6,525 bases of DNA from an uncultured Porphyromonas sp. (GCA_945875135.1 CAMCJO010000127.1:1-6525), one strand, 5' to 3'; numbered from the stretch's first letter, positions 1-6,479 are shown. Notes: generated from the sequence alone by a model not told the origin. Translations and numbers: made by a program.

Positions 1-1130
1 CAGCCGTAGAAATCTGTGATATCCCAATTGCCCTGCGTCAGGCGCTGCTGGAGGGCTCCATTCGTGCCATACTTGTAGAGTTGCGTAGAGCCATCTCGCT
101 CGCTAAGCATAACGATGCCATCGGGGACGAAGCGCATGGAGTTGATAAACTCATTGTTGATATATCGAGGATCTTGCTCACGCAGGGTCAGACGAGGCGT
201 ACGGCTCTTCGGATTGATGCGGTACACCTTGAGATCGTTCTGCAGACGATTGAGCGTGACGGCTACTAGATCGCTGCCCCAACTGGTGAAGACGATGCGA
301 GGTATGTATCCGTCCGCATCTAGCGGTAGCTCTACACGATCGGTGCGCTTGAGCTCAAGGTTGTAGAGATGTAGCAAGACGGTAGAGTTTTCCTCGCCCA
401 CCTTCGGATACTTATAGACATAGTCCGTGGGATAGAGTCCGTCTCCGTAGATCGGCATTGAGTACGCCTTCACATGGCTCTCATCACTGCGCACGAAAGC
501 TAGGAAGTCGCTCTGAGGGCTCCACTCCATGAGGCGTGTCGTGCCAAACTCCTCTTCGTATACCCAGTCTGTCGAGCCGTTGATCACCTCATTACGCTTA
601 CCATCTGTGGTGACCTGCACCTCTGAGTTGAAGTCAAACTTCTTGATAAAGATATTGTTGTCTCTGACGAAAGCGACCATTCGTCCATCAGGACTGAAGG
701 TGGGGATCATGATCTCCCCCTCAGTGAGTGGCTCACAAAGGTTACGACGCACATCGTAGTGAGTAGCGCGCATCGTGTAGGAGCGTCGGTAGATCGGCTT
801 GAGGTCGGTGTAGATCAGGATATGATGTCCCGAAGGAGCTATGTCGTAGTCCCAGATCGCCTGGAGATCGCATTCACGAGCGGTCGCAATGTCAAAGAGC
901 GTATCGACAGCTCGTCCCGTAGCGTACTCATACTTGACGATACGCTGGTAGTCATCGCTGATGAGCGTGTAGTGCTTGCCATCAGGTAGTGAGCGAAAGC
1001 CGTTGCCAGCACCACGAGCAGCAAATGCGCCTGAGGTGACCTCAGGAAGGGTAATCTCTCGCCGCTGCTGGGCAATGAGCGTGAGCGAGCAGAGGAGTAT
1101 GAGGGTGGTAAAGAGAGTGCGGGTACGCAT
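1..1130 (-). CDS. dpp4: Dipeptidyl peptidase IV (S9B serine peptidase), N-terminal part, cut by the left window edge
   Basis: The reading frame is open from the ATG at 1130 to the window edge, giving 376 residues. Residues 1-20 form a secretion signal (basic MRTR, a hydrophobic stretch, then LIA before QQ). C14 sits in LLC, a poor lipobox, so signal peptidase I cleavage is more likely than a lipoprotein. The rest is the beta-propeller domain of the DPP IV family. DWVYEEE (188-194) carries the paired glutamates E192/E193 that bind the substrate's free amino terminus, and FVRSDES (212-218) and YPKVGEENS (241-249) are also family-typical. From memory, the match to P. gingivalis DPP IV (about 720 residues) is close along the whole visible length. 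The family removes X-Pro and X-Ala dipeptides from peptide N-termini in the periplasm or at the surface, supplying dipeptides to asaccharolytic cells. The alpha/beta-hydrolase domain with the Ser-Asp-His triad lies outside the window, so intactness cannot be judged. The start follows two bases after a heptamer repeat, and no ribosome-binding site is visible. Confidence 0.95.
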   Translation of the reverse strand, partial: MRTRTLFTTLILLCSLTLIAQQRREITLPEVTSGAFAARGAGNGFRSLPDGKHYTLISDDYQRIVKYEYATGRAVDTLFDIATARECDLQAIWDYDIAPSGHHILIYTDLKPIYRRSYTMRATHYDVRRNLCEPLTEGEIMIPTFSPDGRMVAFVRDNNIFIKKFDFNSEVQVTTDGKRNEVINGSTDWVYEEEFGTTRLMEWSPQSDFLAFVRSDESHVKAYSMPIYGDGLYPTDYVYKYPKVGEENSTVLLHLYNLELKRTDRVELPLDADGYIPRIVFTSWGSDLVAVTLNRLQNDLKVYRINPKSRTPRLTLREQDPRYINNEFINSMRFVPDGIVMLSERDGSTQLYKYGTNGALQQRLTQGNWDITDFYG

Positions 1131-1132
1131 GG

Positions 1133-1167
1133 ATTAGAGATTAGAAGTTAGAGATTAGAGATTAGAG
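1133..1167. repeat. Five tandem 7-bp repeats abutting the DPP IV start codon
   Basis: Five contiguous heptamers read on the plus strand as ATTAGAG, ATTAGAA, GTTAGAG, ATTAGAG, ATTAGAG. Seen in the direction of the DPP IV gene they are CTCTAAT-type units ending two bases before its ATG, so they occupy the place where a ribosome-binding site and the end of the 5' untranslated region would be. The array is outside the coding region, so a change in copy number would move the upstream sequence by 7 bp and not shift the reading frame. A dispersed simple repeat with no function is the plain alternative. Confidence 0.85.
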
Positions 1168-1172
1168 GCAAG

Positions 1173-1211
1173 ACCATAGTGTAGACCCCGAGAGAGGATC
1201 TACGCTATGGT
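1173..1211 (-). terminator. Long stem-loop between the META lipoprotein gene and DPP IV; possible terminator
   Basis: Arms 1173-1185 and 1199-1211 pair over 13 positions (12 Watson-Crick pairs and one T/G position) around a 13-base loop. On the minus strand the hairpin begins 19 bp after the lipoprotein stop codon, which suits a 3' end. What follows it is pyrimidine-rich (CTTGCCTCTAATCTC) but has no real T run, so it is a poor intrinsic terminator by the usual rule. It might instead protect the 3' end of the murI-lipoprotein mRNA or lie in the DPP IV leader. I found no TAnnTTTG box between it and the DPP IV start. Confidence 0.45.
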
Positions 1212-1230
1212 GCTATGTCGTGAGGGGGAG

Positions 1231-1668
1231 TTACTTGCGCTTGAAGGTTAGGCTAGGCTGACCCGAAGCGTCGTGCGTAGAGTAAAGCTTGAGCGTGTTC
1301 GCTCCATCCATACGAAAGGCTTTAGCCTCCTGTAGAGCTGCTAGGAAGATACGCTCGTACATCATATTGGAGCATGCCATGCGAGTAGCCATCATGTCTC
1401 CGACCTTGATACGACCGTCAGTGTAGAGAAAGCACTCACCGCCATAGCTGTTGCAAGCAGCCCGTCCAGAGATACGTGCTCCGCTGATGCTGATGTTAGC
1501 TGTTTGTACCGCATCCTCATTGACCTTGATGCCATCCATGTGGGTGAGCTCCCAAGAGCTGCCATCGAGTGAGGCCAGATTAATCTTGCTGCTGTTCTTA
1601 CAGGTACCGCAGCTGACGCAGAGTAGAGAGGTCAGCAGGAGTAGTGCTACAAAATAGATTCTCTTCAT
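1231..1668 (-). CDS. Small META/HslJ-domain lipoprotein
   Basis: The product has 145 residues. Residues 1-19 are a lipoprotein signal (MKR, a long hydrophobic run, then CVS ahead of C20). The cysteine at -3 departs from the usual Leu/Val/Ile, but the position and context fit signal peptidase II. A second cysteine follows at C23. The mature part is one META domain: LDGSSWEL (34-41) starts it, GRAACNSYGG (68-77) matches the domain's GxxxCNxYxG signature, ATRMAC (94-99) matches TxMAC, and E105 and the following FLAALQEAKAF helix complete it. E. coli HslJ, the namesake, is an outer-membrane protein of about 140 residues linked to heat shock and novobiocin resistance; the biochemical role of the domain is unclear. 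Here it is probably anchored in an outer or inner membrane facing the periplasm. It starts 27 bp after the murI stop with no promoter box between, so co-transcription with murI is likely. Confidence 0.88.
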   Translation of the reverse strand: MKRIYFVALLLLTSLLCVSCGTCKNSSKINLASLDGSSWELTHMDGIKVNEDAVQTANISISGARISGRAACNSYGGECFLYTDGRIKVGDMMATRMACSNMMYERIFLAALQEAKAFRMDGANTLKLYSTHDASGQPSLTFKRK

Positions 1669-1695
1669 AGTGATTTGTTTGCTATGGGTTATTCA

Positions 1696-2541
1696 TTAGT
1701 ATTGTGATAGAGACAGATGCTCTACCGATATGGGTGTGTCAAAGAATATAGCTGCCGTACGGGAGAAGCGCTCCGTCTGCTCCGTCGTGTAGTAGCGTGT
1801 CGTGCCACCGCGTGTGAGCTGAACCGCCATCTCGGGGTGACGTACGAGGTACTCCTCGAGAGACTTAGCCACCAGTTCACCTTGAGCCACCACCTTGATC
1901 GAGGGAGTCAGTAGACGCTGTATCTTAGGCATTAGTATCGGGTAGTGGGTGCAACCGAGGATGATCGTATCGATCTTCTCGTCTTTTGCCAAGAGTCGCT
2001 CCAGATGCTTACGCACGAAGAAGTCAGTCCCCGGGCTATCGCTCTCGCCCGTCTCCACGATAGGCACCCACAGCGGGCAAGCCTCCTGCACGACCGTCAC
2101 GTCTGGGTAGAGCTTGTGTATCTCAGCCACATAGCTCTCACTAGAGACGGTACCCTCAGTGGCGAGGATCCCCACATGCTTGGTACCCGTGAGCGTATCG
2201 ATGCACTCGACCGTCGGGCGGATGATCCCCAGCACACGACGATGCATCGAGCCTCCGTCGAGCTTGGGCAGATCCTCTTGCTGTATCTGTCGGAGCGCCT
2301 TCGCCGAGGCGGTATTGCAGGCGAGGATGACCAGCGGACAGCCTAGGTCAAAGAGCCGCTCGACCGCCTCTCTCGTAAACTGGTAGACCACACGCATCGA
2401 CCGCGAGCCATAAGGCGAGCGCGCATTGTCGCCAAGATACACGAAGTCGTACTGAGGCAGTTGCTCCTGCAGTTTACGCAGGATCGTCAATCCTCCGTAC
2501 CCTGAGTCAAAAACCCCGATCGGACCCTCTATCTGTTGCAT
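1696..2541 (-). CDS. murI: Glutamate racemase
   Basis: The product has 281 residues, within the family's usual 255-290. It is a cytosolic, cofactor-independent enzyme that converts L-glutamate to D-glutamate, which MurD adds to UDP-MurNAc-L-alanine in peptidoglycan synthesis. The family motifs are intact and in order: FDSGYGG (11-17) with the aspartate and serine of the substrate site, SPYG (42-45), ACNTAS (74-79) with catalytic C75, and GCTHYP (196-201) with the second catalytic cysteine C197 and H199. The chosen ATG at 2541 lies ten codons before the FDSG motif, as usual for MurI. The leader is unusual: a promoter-like box, a terminator-like stem-loop and an AT-rich palindrome lie in the 75 bp upstream. 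The META lipoprotein gene follows closely. The link between wall precursor supply and an envelope lipoprotein is suggestive only. Confidence 0.97.
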   Translation of the reverse strand: MQQIEGPIGVFDSGYGGLTILRKLQEQLPQYDFVYLGDNARSPYGSRSMRVVYQFTREAVERLFDLGCPLVILACNTASAKALRQIQQEDLPKLDGGSMHRRVLGIIRPTVECIDTLTGTKHVGILATEGTVSSESYVAEIHKLYPDVTVVQEACPLWVPIVETGESDSPGTDFFVRKHLERLLAKDEKIDTIILGCTHYPILMPKIQRLLTPSIKVVAQGELVAKSLEEYLVRHPEMAVQLTRGGTTRYYTTEQTERFSRTAAIFFDTPISVEHLSLSQY

Positions 2542-2549
2542 CTGTGTAT

Positions 2550-2564
2550 ACTATATATTATAGT
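2550..2564. other. AT-rich palindrome in the murI leader
   Basis: ACTATA and TATAGT flank three bases, making a perfect 6-bp inverted repeat whose near edge is 8 bp upstream of the murI ATG. Being AT-only apart from the outer C/G pair, the RNA hairpin would be weak. It could be a low-structure translation initiation region or a protein-binding site. It contains the 11-mer CTATAATATAT on the minus strand, which is repeated at the ychF start codon. Confidence 0.5.
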
Positions 2565-2574
2565 GTCTAGCTCT

Positions 2575-2602
2575 AAAAACGGGAGTCGCTCTCGCAACTC
2601 CC
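2575..2602 (-). terminator. Strong stem-loop with T tract between the repeat element and murI
   Basis: On the minus strand GGGAGTTGC and GCGACTCCC form a 9-bp stem with one G/T wobble, closed by a GAGA tetraloop of the GNRA type. It is followed by one G and then TTTTT (2579-2575). That is the shape of an intrinsic terminator for transcription arriving from panB. No T run follows on the plus strand, so it is one-directional. The odd feature is its place: a TACCTTTG promoter-like box ends only 3 bp upstream (2606), so any murI transcript started from that box would begin with this hairpin. Confidence 0.7.
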
Positions 2603-2605
2603 CTC

Positions 2606-2636
2606 CAAAGGTACGAAAAAGATGTTAGAGGTCAGA
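2606..2636 (-). promoter_or_regulatory. Candidate Bacteroidetes-type promoter for murI
   Basis: TACCTTTG (2613-2606, minus strand) fits the Bacteroidetes -7 consensus TAnnTTTG exactly. TCTG (2636-2633) lies 19 bp upstream, the expected spacing, and matches the TTTG -33 box at three of four positions. Transcription would start near 2599-2602, giving a leader of about 60 nt before murI. The -33 half lies in a heptamer repeat and at the edge of the repeat element, so the promoter could have been created or changed by those sequences. Confidence 0.5.
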
Positions 2637-2637
2637 A
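2624..2637. repeat. Two more heptamer units of the DPP IV-leader type
   Basis: GTTAGAG (2624-2630) and GTCAGAA (2631-2637) are adjacent and in register. GTTAGAG is identical to one unit of the array at 1133-1167, and GTCAGAA differs from ATTAGAA at two positions. Both arrays are intergenic and lie just upstream, in the minus direction, of a gene or its promoter. They look like degenerate copies of one dispersed short repeat. Confidence 0.5.
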
Positions 2638-2865
2638 GAGCCTGTTGCAAAAGTCAACAGTCTCACAATCTTGCTTGCAAGATTGTCTAGACTTTGCAGA
2701 AAGGATGAAGCGCAAGGCGCTGAGGGTGAGGTCTGAAGGGAGCATACCTCCGTATGTGACCGAAGCCGAATCCCGAAAGCAACACAGCGATGCGCCTTTA
2801 TGCAACAGTCTCCAGAAGAAACGAGTAACCCACGCGTGCCCGCCCACAGCAGGGGCTACACGCAT
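2632..2865 (-). CDS. Doubtful 77-residue open frame running through the inverted-repeat element
   Basis: A frame from ATG at 2865 to TGA at 2632 would encode 77 residues, cysteine-rich toward the end (CKQDCETVDFCNRLF). No domain, signal peptide or transmembrane pattern is recognisable. Most of it lies in the repeat element, and the CKQDC part is simply the translation of the 10-bp palindrome, so the frame is better explained by the repeat than by selection for protein. Automatic pipelines may still annotate it as hypothetical, since dispersed copies would appear as a conserved protein family. I do not think it is a real gene. Confidence 0.2.
   Translation of the reverse strand: MRVAPAVGGHAWVTRFFWRLLHKGASLCCFRDSASVTYGGMLPSDLTLSALRFILSAKSRQSCKQDCETVDFCNRLF
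2633..2819. repeat. Inverted-repeat element, MITE-like, between panB and murI
   Basis: CTGTTGCA (2642-2649) and its exact complement TGCAACAG (2801-2808) bound about 167 bp. The similarity continues inward loosely (AAAG against TAAAG). CAGAAGA occurs directly outside both ends (2633-2639 and 2813-2819), which could be a 7-bp target duplication, although the spacing to the inverted repeats differs (2 and 4 bp). Inside are a perfect 10-bp palindrome (2665-2686) with a further AGTCT/AGACT pair outside it (2659-2663, 2689-2693), a small hairpin AGCGC/GCGCT (2709-2721) and CATAC/GTATG (2743-2756). There is no transposase. It resembles a non-autonomous element or dispersed structured repeat of Porphyromonas; that it recurs elsewhere is from memory and unverified. 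True ends are uncertain. Confidence 0.5.
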
Positions 2866-2890
2866 ATCTATGTGTAGTCTGTGGAGACTA
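2856..2890. other. Two overlapping, mutually exclusive hairpins at the panB stop codon
   Basis: TAGTCT (2875-2880) and AGACTA (2885-2890) form a perfect 6-bp stem with a GTGG loop, and the second arm includes the panB stop codon (2888-2890). Just beyond, CTACAC (2856-2861) pairs with GTGTAG (2872-2877). The two stems share 2875-2877, so only one can form at a time. Neither is followed by a T run on the minus strand, so they are not convincing terminators. Confidence 0.4.
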
Positions 2891-3709
2891 GTAAGACTCC
2901 TCCTCGTTGGGGAAGTCTTGGCTCTTGACGTCGGCTATGTAGTGTTGCACCGCCTCGGTCATGATGGAGCCAATATCAGCGTAGCGACGCAAGAAGCGCG
3001 GACTAAAGCCTTGCGTGATGCCGAGCATGTCGTGCATGACGAGGACTTGTCCGTCTACCCCACCGCCGGCTCCGATGCCGATGACGGGGATCGTCAGCTC
3101 AGAGGCGACCTGGGCAGCTAGCGGCGCCGGGATCTTCTCCAGTACGAGGGCAAAGCAGCCTAGCTCCTCGAGGAGATGTGCGTCGGCCAGCAGCTTGTCA
3201 GCCTCCGCCTGCTCCTTGGCACGTACGGCGTAAGAGCCAAACTTATTGATCGACTGAGGCGTGAGCCCGAGGTGCCCCATGATCGGGATACCAGCCGAGA
3301 GGATACGCTCTACCGACTCACGGATTTCGCTACCGCCCTCTATCTTGATCGCATCAGCATGGGTGATCTTCATCACTTTGATCGCACTCTCTAGAGCGAT
3401 CTTCGAGTTGCCCTGATAAGAGCCGAAGGGGAGGTCAACGACGACCAGCGCACGCTGCACCGCTTTCATCACGCTCTTGCCGTGATATATCATCTGGTCG
3501 AGCGTGATCGGTAGCGTAGTCACATTACCCGCCATCACATTACTGGCTGAGTCGCCTACGAGGATCACATCCATACCGGCAGCATCGATGATCTGTGCGG
3601 CAGAGTAGTCGTAAGCGGTGAGCATGGAGATCTTCTCCCCACGCTCTTTCATCTCGAGTAGTCGTCGGGTGGTCACCTTGCGACTATCGGTAGCTTGATA
3701 AGTGGACAT
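2888..3709 (-). CDS. panB: 3-methyl-2-oxobutanoate hydroxymethyltransferase (ketopantoate hydroxymethyltransferase)
   Basis: The product has 273 residues, close to the family's usual 260-280. PanB transfers a hydroxymethyl group from 5,10-methylene-tetrahydrofolate to alpha-ketoisovalerate, giving ketopantoate, the first committed step toward pantothenate and CoA in the cytosol. The TIM-barrel motifs are complete: TAYDYS (31-36), VGDS (51-54) with metal ligand D53, DLPFGSY (92-98) with the second aspartate D92, KIEGG (122-126) with E124, GHLGLTPQ (145-152), LEKIP (190-194) with the catalytic-position glutamate E191, and [14 protein letters not shown] (211-224). The ATG at 3709 is 40 bp after the guaA stop without a visible promoter, so it is probably in the ychF-guaA transcript. 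panC, panD and panE are not in the window. The transcript's likely end is the stem-loop at 2575-2602, beyond the repeat element. Confidence 0.97.
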   Translation of the reverse strand: MSTYQATDSRKVTTRRLLEMKERGEKISMLTAYDYSAAQIIDAAGMDVILVGDSASNVMAGNVTTLPITLDQMIYHGKSVMKAVQRALVVVDLPFGSYQGNSKIALESAIKVMKITHADAIKIEGGSEIRESVERILSAGIPIMGHLGLTPQSINKFGSYAVRAKEQAEADKLLADAHLLEELGCFALVLEKIPAPLAAQVASELTIPVIGIGAGGGVDGQVLVMHDMLGITQGFSPRFLRRYADIGSIMTEAVQHYIADVKSQDFPNEEESY

Positions 3710-3749
3710 ATTGATTTAGGTATTAAGTAGAGACAGACTGAGCGAAGCG

Positions 3750-5270
3750 TTACTCCCACTCAATCGTTGCGGGTGGCTTTGACGACACATCGTAGCAGAC
3801 ACGATTGACGCCACGCACCTTGTTTATGATTTCGTTAGAGACCTCTGCGAGGAAATCGTACGGTAGCCGAGCCCAGTCAGCACTCATGGCATCGACACTC
3901 GTCACTGCACGCAGCGCTACCGTGTACTCATAGGTACGCTCGTCACCCATGACGCCCACGCTCTGCACCGGCAGTAGGATAGCTCCCGCCTGCCACACCT
4001 CATCGTAGAGGTTGTACTTGCGGAGCATGTCGGTGTATATCTTGTCAGCCTGCTGGAGGATAGCCACCTTCTCAGGAGTCACCTCGCCCAGCACGCGAAT
4101 GCCTAGACCAGGACCTGGGAAGGGATGGCGAAAGATCATGTGTCGTGGCATAGAGAGTGCCAAGCCGACACGACGCACCTCATCCTTGAAGAGATGCTTC
4201 AGCGGCTCCACCAGCTTCAGGTGCATACGCTCAGGCAGTCCGCCCACATTGTGGTGGCTCTTGATCACCTTGCCAGTGATGTTGATAGACTCGATGATGT
4301 CCGGGTAAATAGTTCCCTGCCCCAGCCAACGAGCCTGCGGCAGCTTCTTCGCCTCAGCCTCAAAGACCTCAATGAAGTCCCGGCCGATCACCTTGCGCTT
4401 AGCCTCGGGGTCACGAACGCCTGCTAGGTCGCCGAGGAACTTAGCACTCGCGTCAACCTTGATACAGCCCAGCCCGAGTGCCTTGTAGTCTGCCAAGATT
4501 TGCTCCGCCTCTCCCTGTCGCATCAGCCCATGATCCACAAAGATACAGGTGAGCTGATCACCGATAGCACGATGCAGGAGGACCGCTGCGACCGAACTGT
4601 CCACACCTCCGCTGAGCGCCATGATGACTTGCTCGTCACCTACCTGCGCCTGGATCGAGGCGATGCTGCTCTCGATGAAAGACTCGGACGACCACTCGCC
4701 CTTGATGCCACAGAGCGTGACGAAGTTGTCGAGGAGCTTCGTACCCTCCTCACTGTGATGTATCTCTGGGTGAAACTGTACGCCCCACGTCTCCTCACCC
4801 TCTATCCTATAAGCGGCATACTGCACCGAGGGAGTCGAGGCAATCACCTTAAAGCCCTCGGGAAGACGGGTGATCGTGTCCCCGTGCGACATCCAGACCG
4901 TGTGCTGTGGCGAGAGCCCTGCAAGCAGTGGGTCGCCCTTGTCCACCAGTTGTAGCGTAGAGGCTCCGTACTCACGAGTATTGGAGTTCTCCACGGCACC
5001 TCCGCTCTGATGCACCATCAACTGCGCTCCGTAGCAGATACCCAAGATCGGTAGTCGCCCACGGATAGCGGCTATGTCTGCGGTAAAAGCCTCCTCAGCA
5101 TAGACCGAGTAAGGGCTTCCCGAGAGGATAATGCCTCGGACACCCGTCAGGTCTGTCGGGATCTTGTTGTAGGGGACTATCTCGCAGTAAGTGTTGAGGT
5201 CTCTCAGACGACGACCTATGAGCTGTGTGGTCTGCGACCCAAAGTCTGCGATAATTATTTTGTCCGGCAT
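3750..5270 (-). CDS. guaA: GMP synthase (glutamine-hydrolysing), single-chain
   Basis: The 506-residue product has the usual length for one-chain bacterial GuaA. It aminates XMP to GMP using ATP and glutamine. Three parts are visible. The class I glutamine amidotransferase (about 1-190) has SGSP (50-53), GICYG with nucleophile C79, and FHPE with H167 and E169. The ATP-pyrophosphatase part has the PP-loop SGGVDSS (220-226), IFVDHGLM (243-250) and [14 protein letters not shown] (315-328). The C-terminal dimerisation part has [12 protein letters not shown] (381-392) and the XMP-binding end [10 protein letters not shown]. All catalytic residues are present, so the enzyme should be active and able to use glutamine through its own ammonia channel. 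It starts 42 bp after ychF and precedes panB by 40 bp. No guanine riboswitch-like structure is possible in so short a gap, so control is likely through the operon promoter ahead of ychF. Confidence 0.98.
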   Translation of the reverse strand: MPDKIIIADFGSQTTQLIGRRLRDLNTYCEIVPYNKIPTDLTGVRGIILSGSPYSVYAEEAFTADIAAIRGRLPILGICYGAQLMVHQSGGAVENSNTREYGASTLQLVDKGDPLLAGLSPQHTVWMSHGDTITRLPEGFKVIASTPSVQYAAYRIEGEETWGVQFHPEIHHSEEGTKLLDNFVTLCGIKGEWSSESFIESSIASIQAQVGDEQVIMALSGGVDSSVAAVLLHRAIGDQLTCIFVDHGLMRQGEAEQILADYKALGLGCIKVDASAKFLGDLAGVRDPEAKRKVIGRDFIEVFEAEAKKLPQARWLGQGTIYPDIIESINITGKVIKSHHNVGGLPERMHLKLVEPLKHLFKDEVRRVGLALSMPRHMIFRHPFPGPGLGIRVLGEVTPEKVAILQQADKIYTDMLRKYNLYDEVWQAGAILLPVQSVGVMGDERTYEYTVALRAVTSVDAMSADWARLPYDFLAEVSNEIINKVRGVNRVCYDVSSKPPATIEWE

Positions 5271-5312
5271 AGGTTGATTCTATTTCGGTGTTAATACTTT
5301 GTACTAGAGGTG

Positions 5313-6416
5313 CTATACGTTGAAGCGGAAGTGCATGATGTCGCCGTCCTGCACGACGTAGTCCTTGCCCTCGACCGCCATACGGCCAGCCTCCTTGACA
5401 GCCGTTTCGGAGCCGTAGTGCACGTAGTCCTCATACTTGATCACCTCAGCACGTATGAAGCCACGCTCGAAGTCCGTGTGTATGATACCCGCACATTGAG
5501 GAGCCTTGCTCCCCTTGACAAAAGTCCAGGCACGGCACTCATCAGCTCCAGCCGTAAAGAAGGTCTCGAGGTTGAGCAACTTGTAGGCAGCACGGATCAA
5601 ACGGTTGACACCTGTCTCCTCCAGCCCTAGCTCCTGAAGGAAGAGCTGACGCTCCTCATACTCCTCCAGCTCCGCTATCTCGCTCTCGATATGCGCCGAT
5701 ACGACCAGTAGCTCCGCGTCCTCATGAGCGATAGCCTGGCGAACGGCCTCCACATAAGCGTTGCCCGTGGCGGCACTCGCCTCGTCAACATTGCAGACGT
5801 AGAGAACGGGCTTAGCCGTTAGAAGGAAAAGGTCTCGCAGTGCCTGCTCCTCGTCCTTGTTTTCCAGCGTCACCGAGCGAGCATTCAACCCTTGCAACAG
5901 TGCCTCCTCGATACGCTTGAGGAGTGCTACACGGATCTTCGCCTGCTTGTCGCCACCCGTCTGAGCCTGTCGCTCGGACTTCTTGAGCTGCGTCTGCACC
6001 GTCTCCAGATCCTTGAGCTGTAGCTCCGTGTCAATGATTTCCTTGTCCCGCACTGGATCTACGGAACCATCGACATGCGTGATGTTGTCATCGTCGAAGC
6101 AGCGCAGCAAGTGTATGATCGCATCGGTCTCGCGGATGTTGGAGAGGAACTTATTGCCCAGCCCCTCACCTTGGCTAGCACCCTTGACCAGTCCTGCTAT
6201 GTCGACAATCTCTACCGTGGCAGGCACCGTCCGCTTAGGGTGCTCCATCTCGACCAACTTATTGAGACGCTCATCCGGCACGGTGATGACCCCGACGTTG
6301 GGTTCGATCGTGCAGAAGGGGAAGTTGGCCGACTGCGCCTTAGCGTTCGACAAGCAGTTAAACAAAGTGGACTTACCGACGTTGGGTAGTCCTACGATAC
6401 CGCACTGTAGCGACAT
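5313..6416 (-). CDS. ychF: Redox-regulated ATPase YchF (Obg-family, OLA1 type)
   Basis: The product has 367 residues, a typical YchF length. The G domain carries the P-loop GLPNVGKST (9-17), the switch region NFPFCTIEPN (31-40), DIAGLVKGAS (72-81) in place of the classical DxxGQ, which marks the hydrophobic substitution (HAS) class lacking the catalytic glutamine, and NVDE (209-212) in place of NKxD, the change linked in this family to ATP preference over GTP. A helical coiled-coil insertion lies at about 130-200, and the C-terminal TGS domain at about 285-365 ends in the conserved DIMHFRFNV. YchF/OLA1 proteins bind ribosomes and affect translation and stress responses. The ATG at 6416 is right, since the P-loop must begin near residue 9. 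A TACCTTTG box 63 bp upstream is the probable promoter of the ychF-guaA-panB unit. Confidence 0.97.
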   Translation of the reverse strand: MSLQCGIVGLPNVGKSTLFNCLSNAKAQSANFPFCTIEPNVGVITVPDERLNKLVEMEHPKRTVPATVEIVDIAGLVKGASQGEGLGNKFLSNIRETDAIIHLLRCFDDDNITHVDGSVDPVRDKEIIDTELQLKDLETVQTQLKKSERQAQTGGDKQAKIRVALLKRIEEALLQGLNARSVTLENKDEEQALRDLFLLTAKPVLYVCNVDEASAATGNAYVEAVRQAIAHEDAELLVVSAHIESEIAELEEYEERQLFLQELGLEETGVNRLIRAAYKLLNLETFFTAGADECRAWTFVKGSKAPQCAGIIHTDFERGFIRAEVIKYEDYVHYGSETAVKEAGRMAVEGKDYVVQDGDIMHFRFNV

Positions 6417-6479
6417 ATATTATAGGGATAAGTATACAACGTGACGAAGCCTCGCTCTCGTGTCAGCTCGGCTCTCCTG

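Noticed and set aside
839..1075. Minus-strand 78-residue frame overlapping the start of DPP IV
   Set aside because: It is in another frame of the strand that encodes DPP IV, whose residue-by-residue match to the family leaves no room for it.
1945..2346. Plus-strand open frame of 133 residues inside murI
   Set aside because: Antisense to intact MurI motifs; rich in Arg, His and Leu as expected for a shadow frame, with no domain.
2550..2564. TATAAT in the murI leader read as a sigma70-type -10 box
   Set aside because: The Bacteroidetes primary sigma factor uses TAnnTTTG, no -35 partner is present at the right spacing, and a better box lies upstream.
2640..2812. Possible riboswitch or CRISPR-like repeat in the panB-murI gap
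   Set aside because: There are no regularly spaced direct repeats, and I recognise no riboswitch core. Inverted ends and palindromes fit a dispersed repeat better.
2645..3121. Plus-strand open frame of 158 residues across the repeat element and the 3' end of panB
   Set aside because: It starts in the inverted-repeat element and runs antisense through conserved panB sequence; its composition and lack of any domain mark it as a shadow frame.
4500..4955. Plus-strand open frame of 151 residues inside guaA
   Set aside because: It is antisense to the intact GuaA amidotransferase/PP-loop region, where the minus-strand protein is fully conserved. High-GC coding DNA often opens such frames.
5983..6444. 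Plus-strand open frame of 153 residues over the ychF G domain
   Set aside because: It is Ser/Leu-rich antisense translation of the conserved YchF P-loop region, with no recognisable motif and no promoter.
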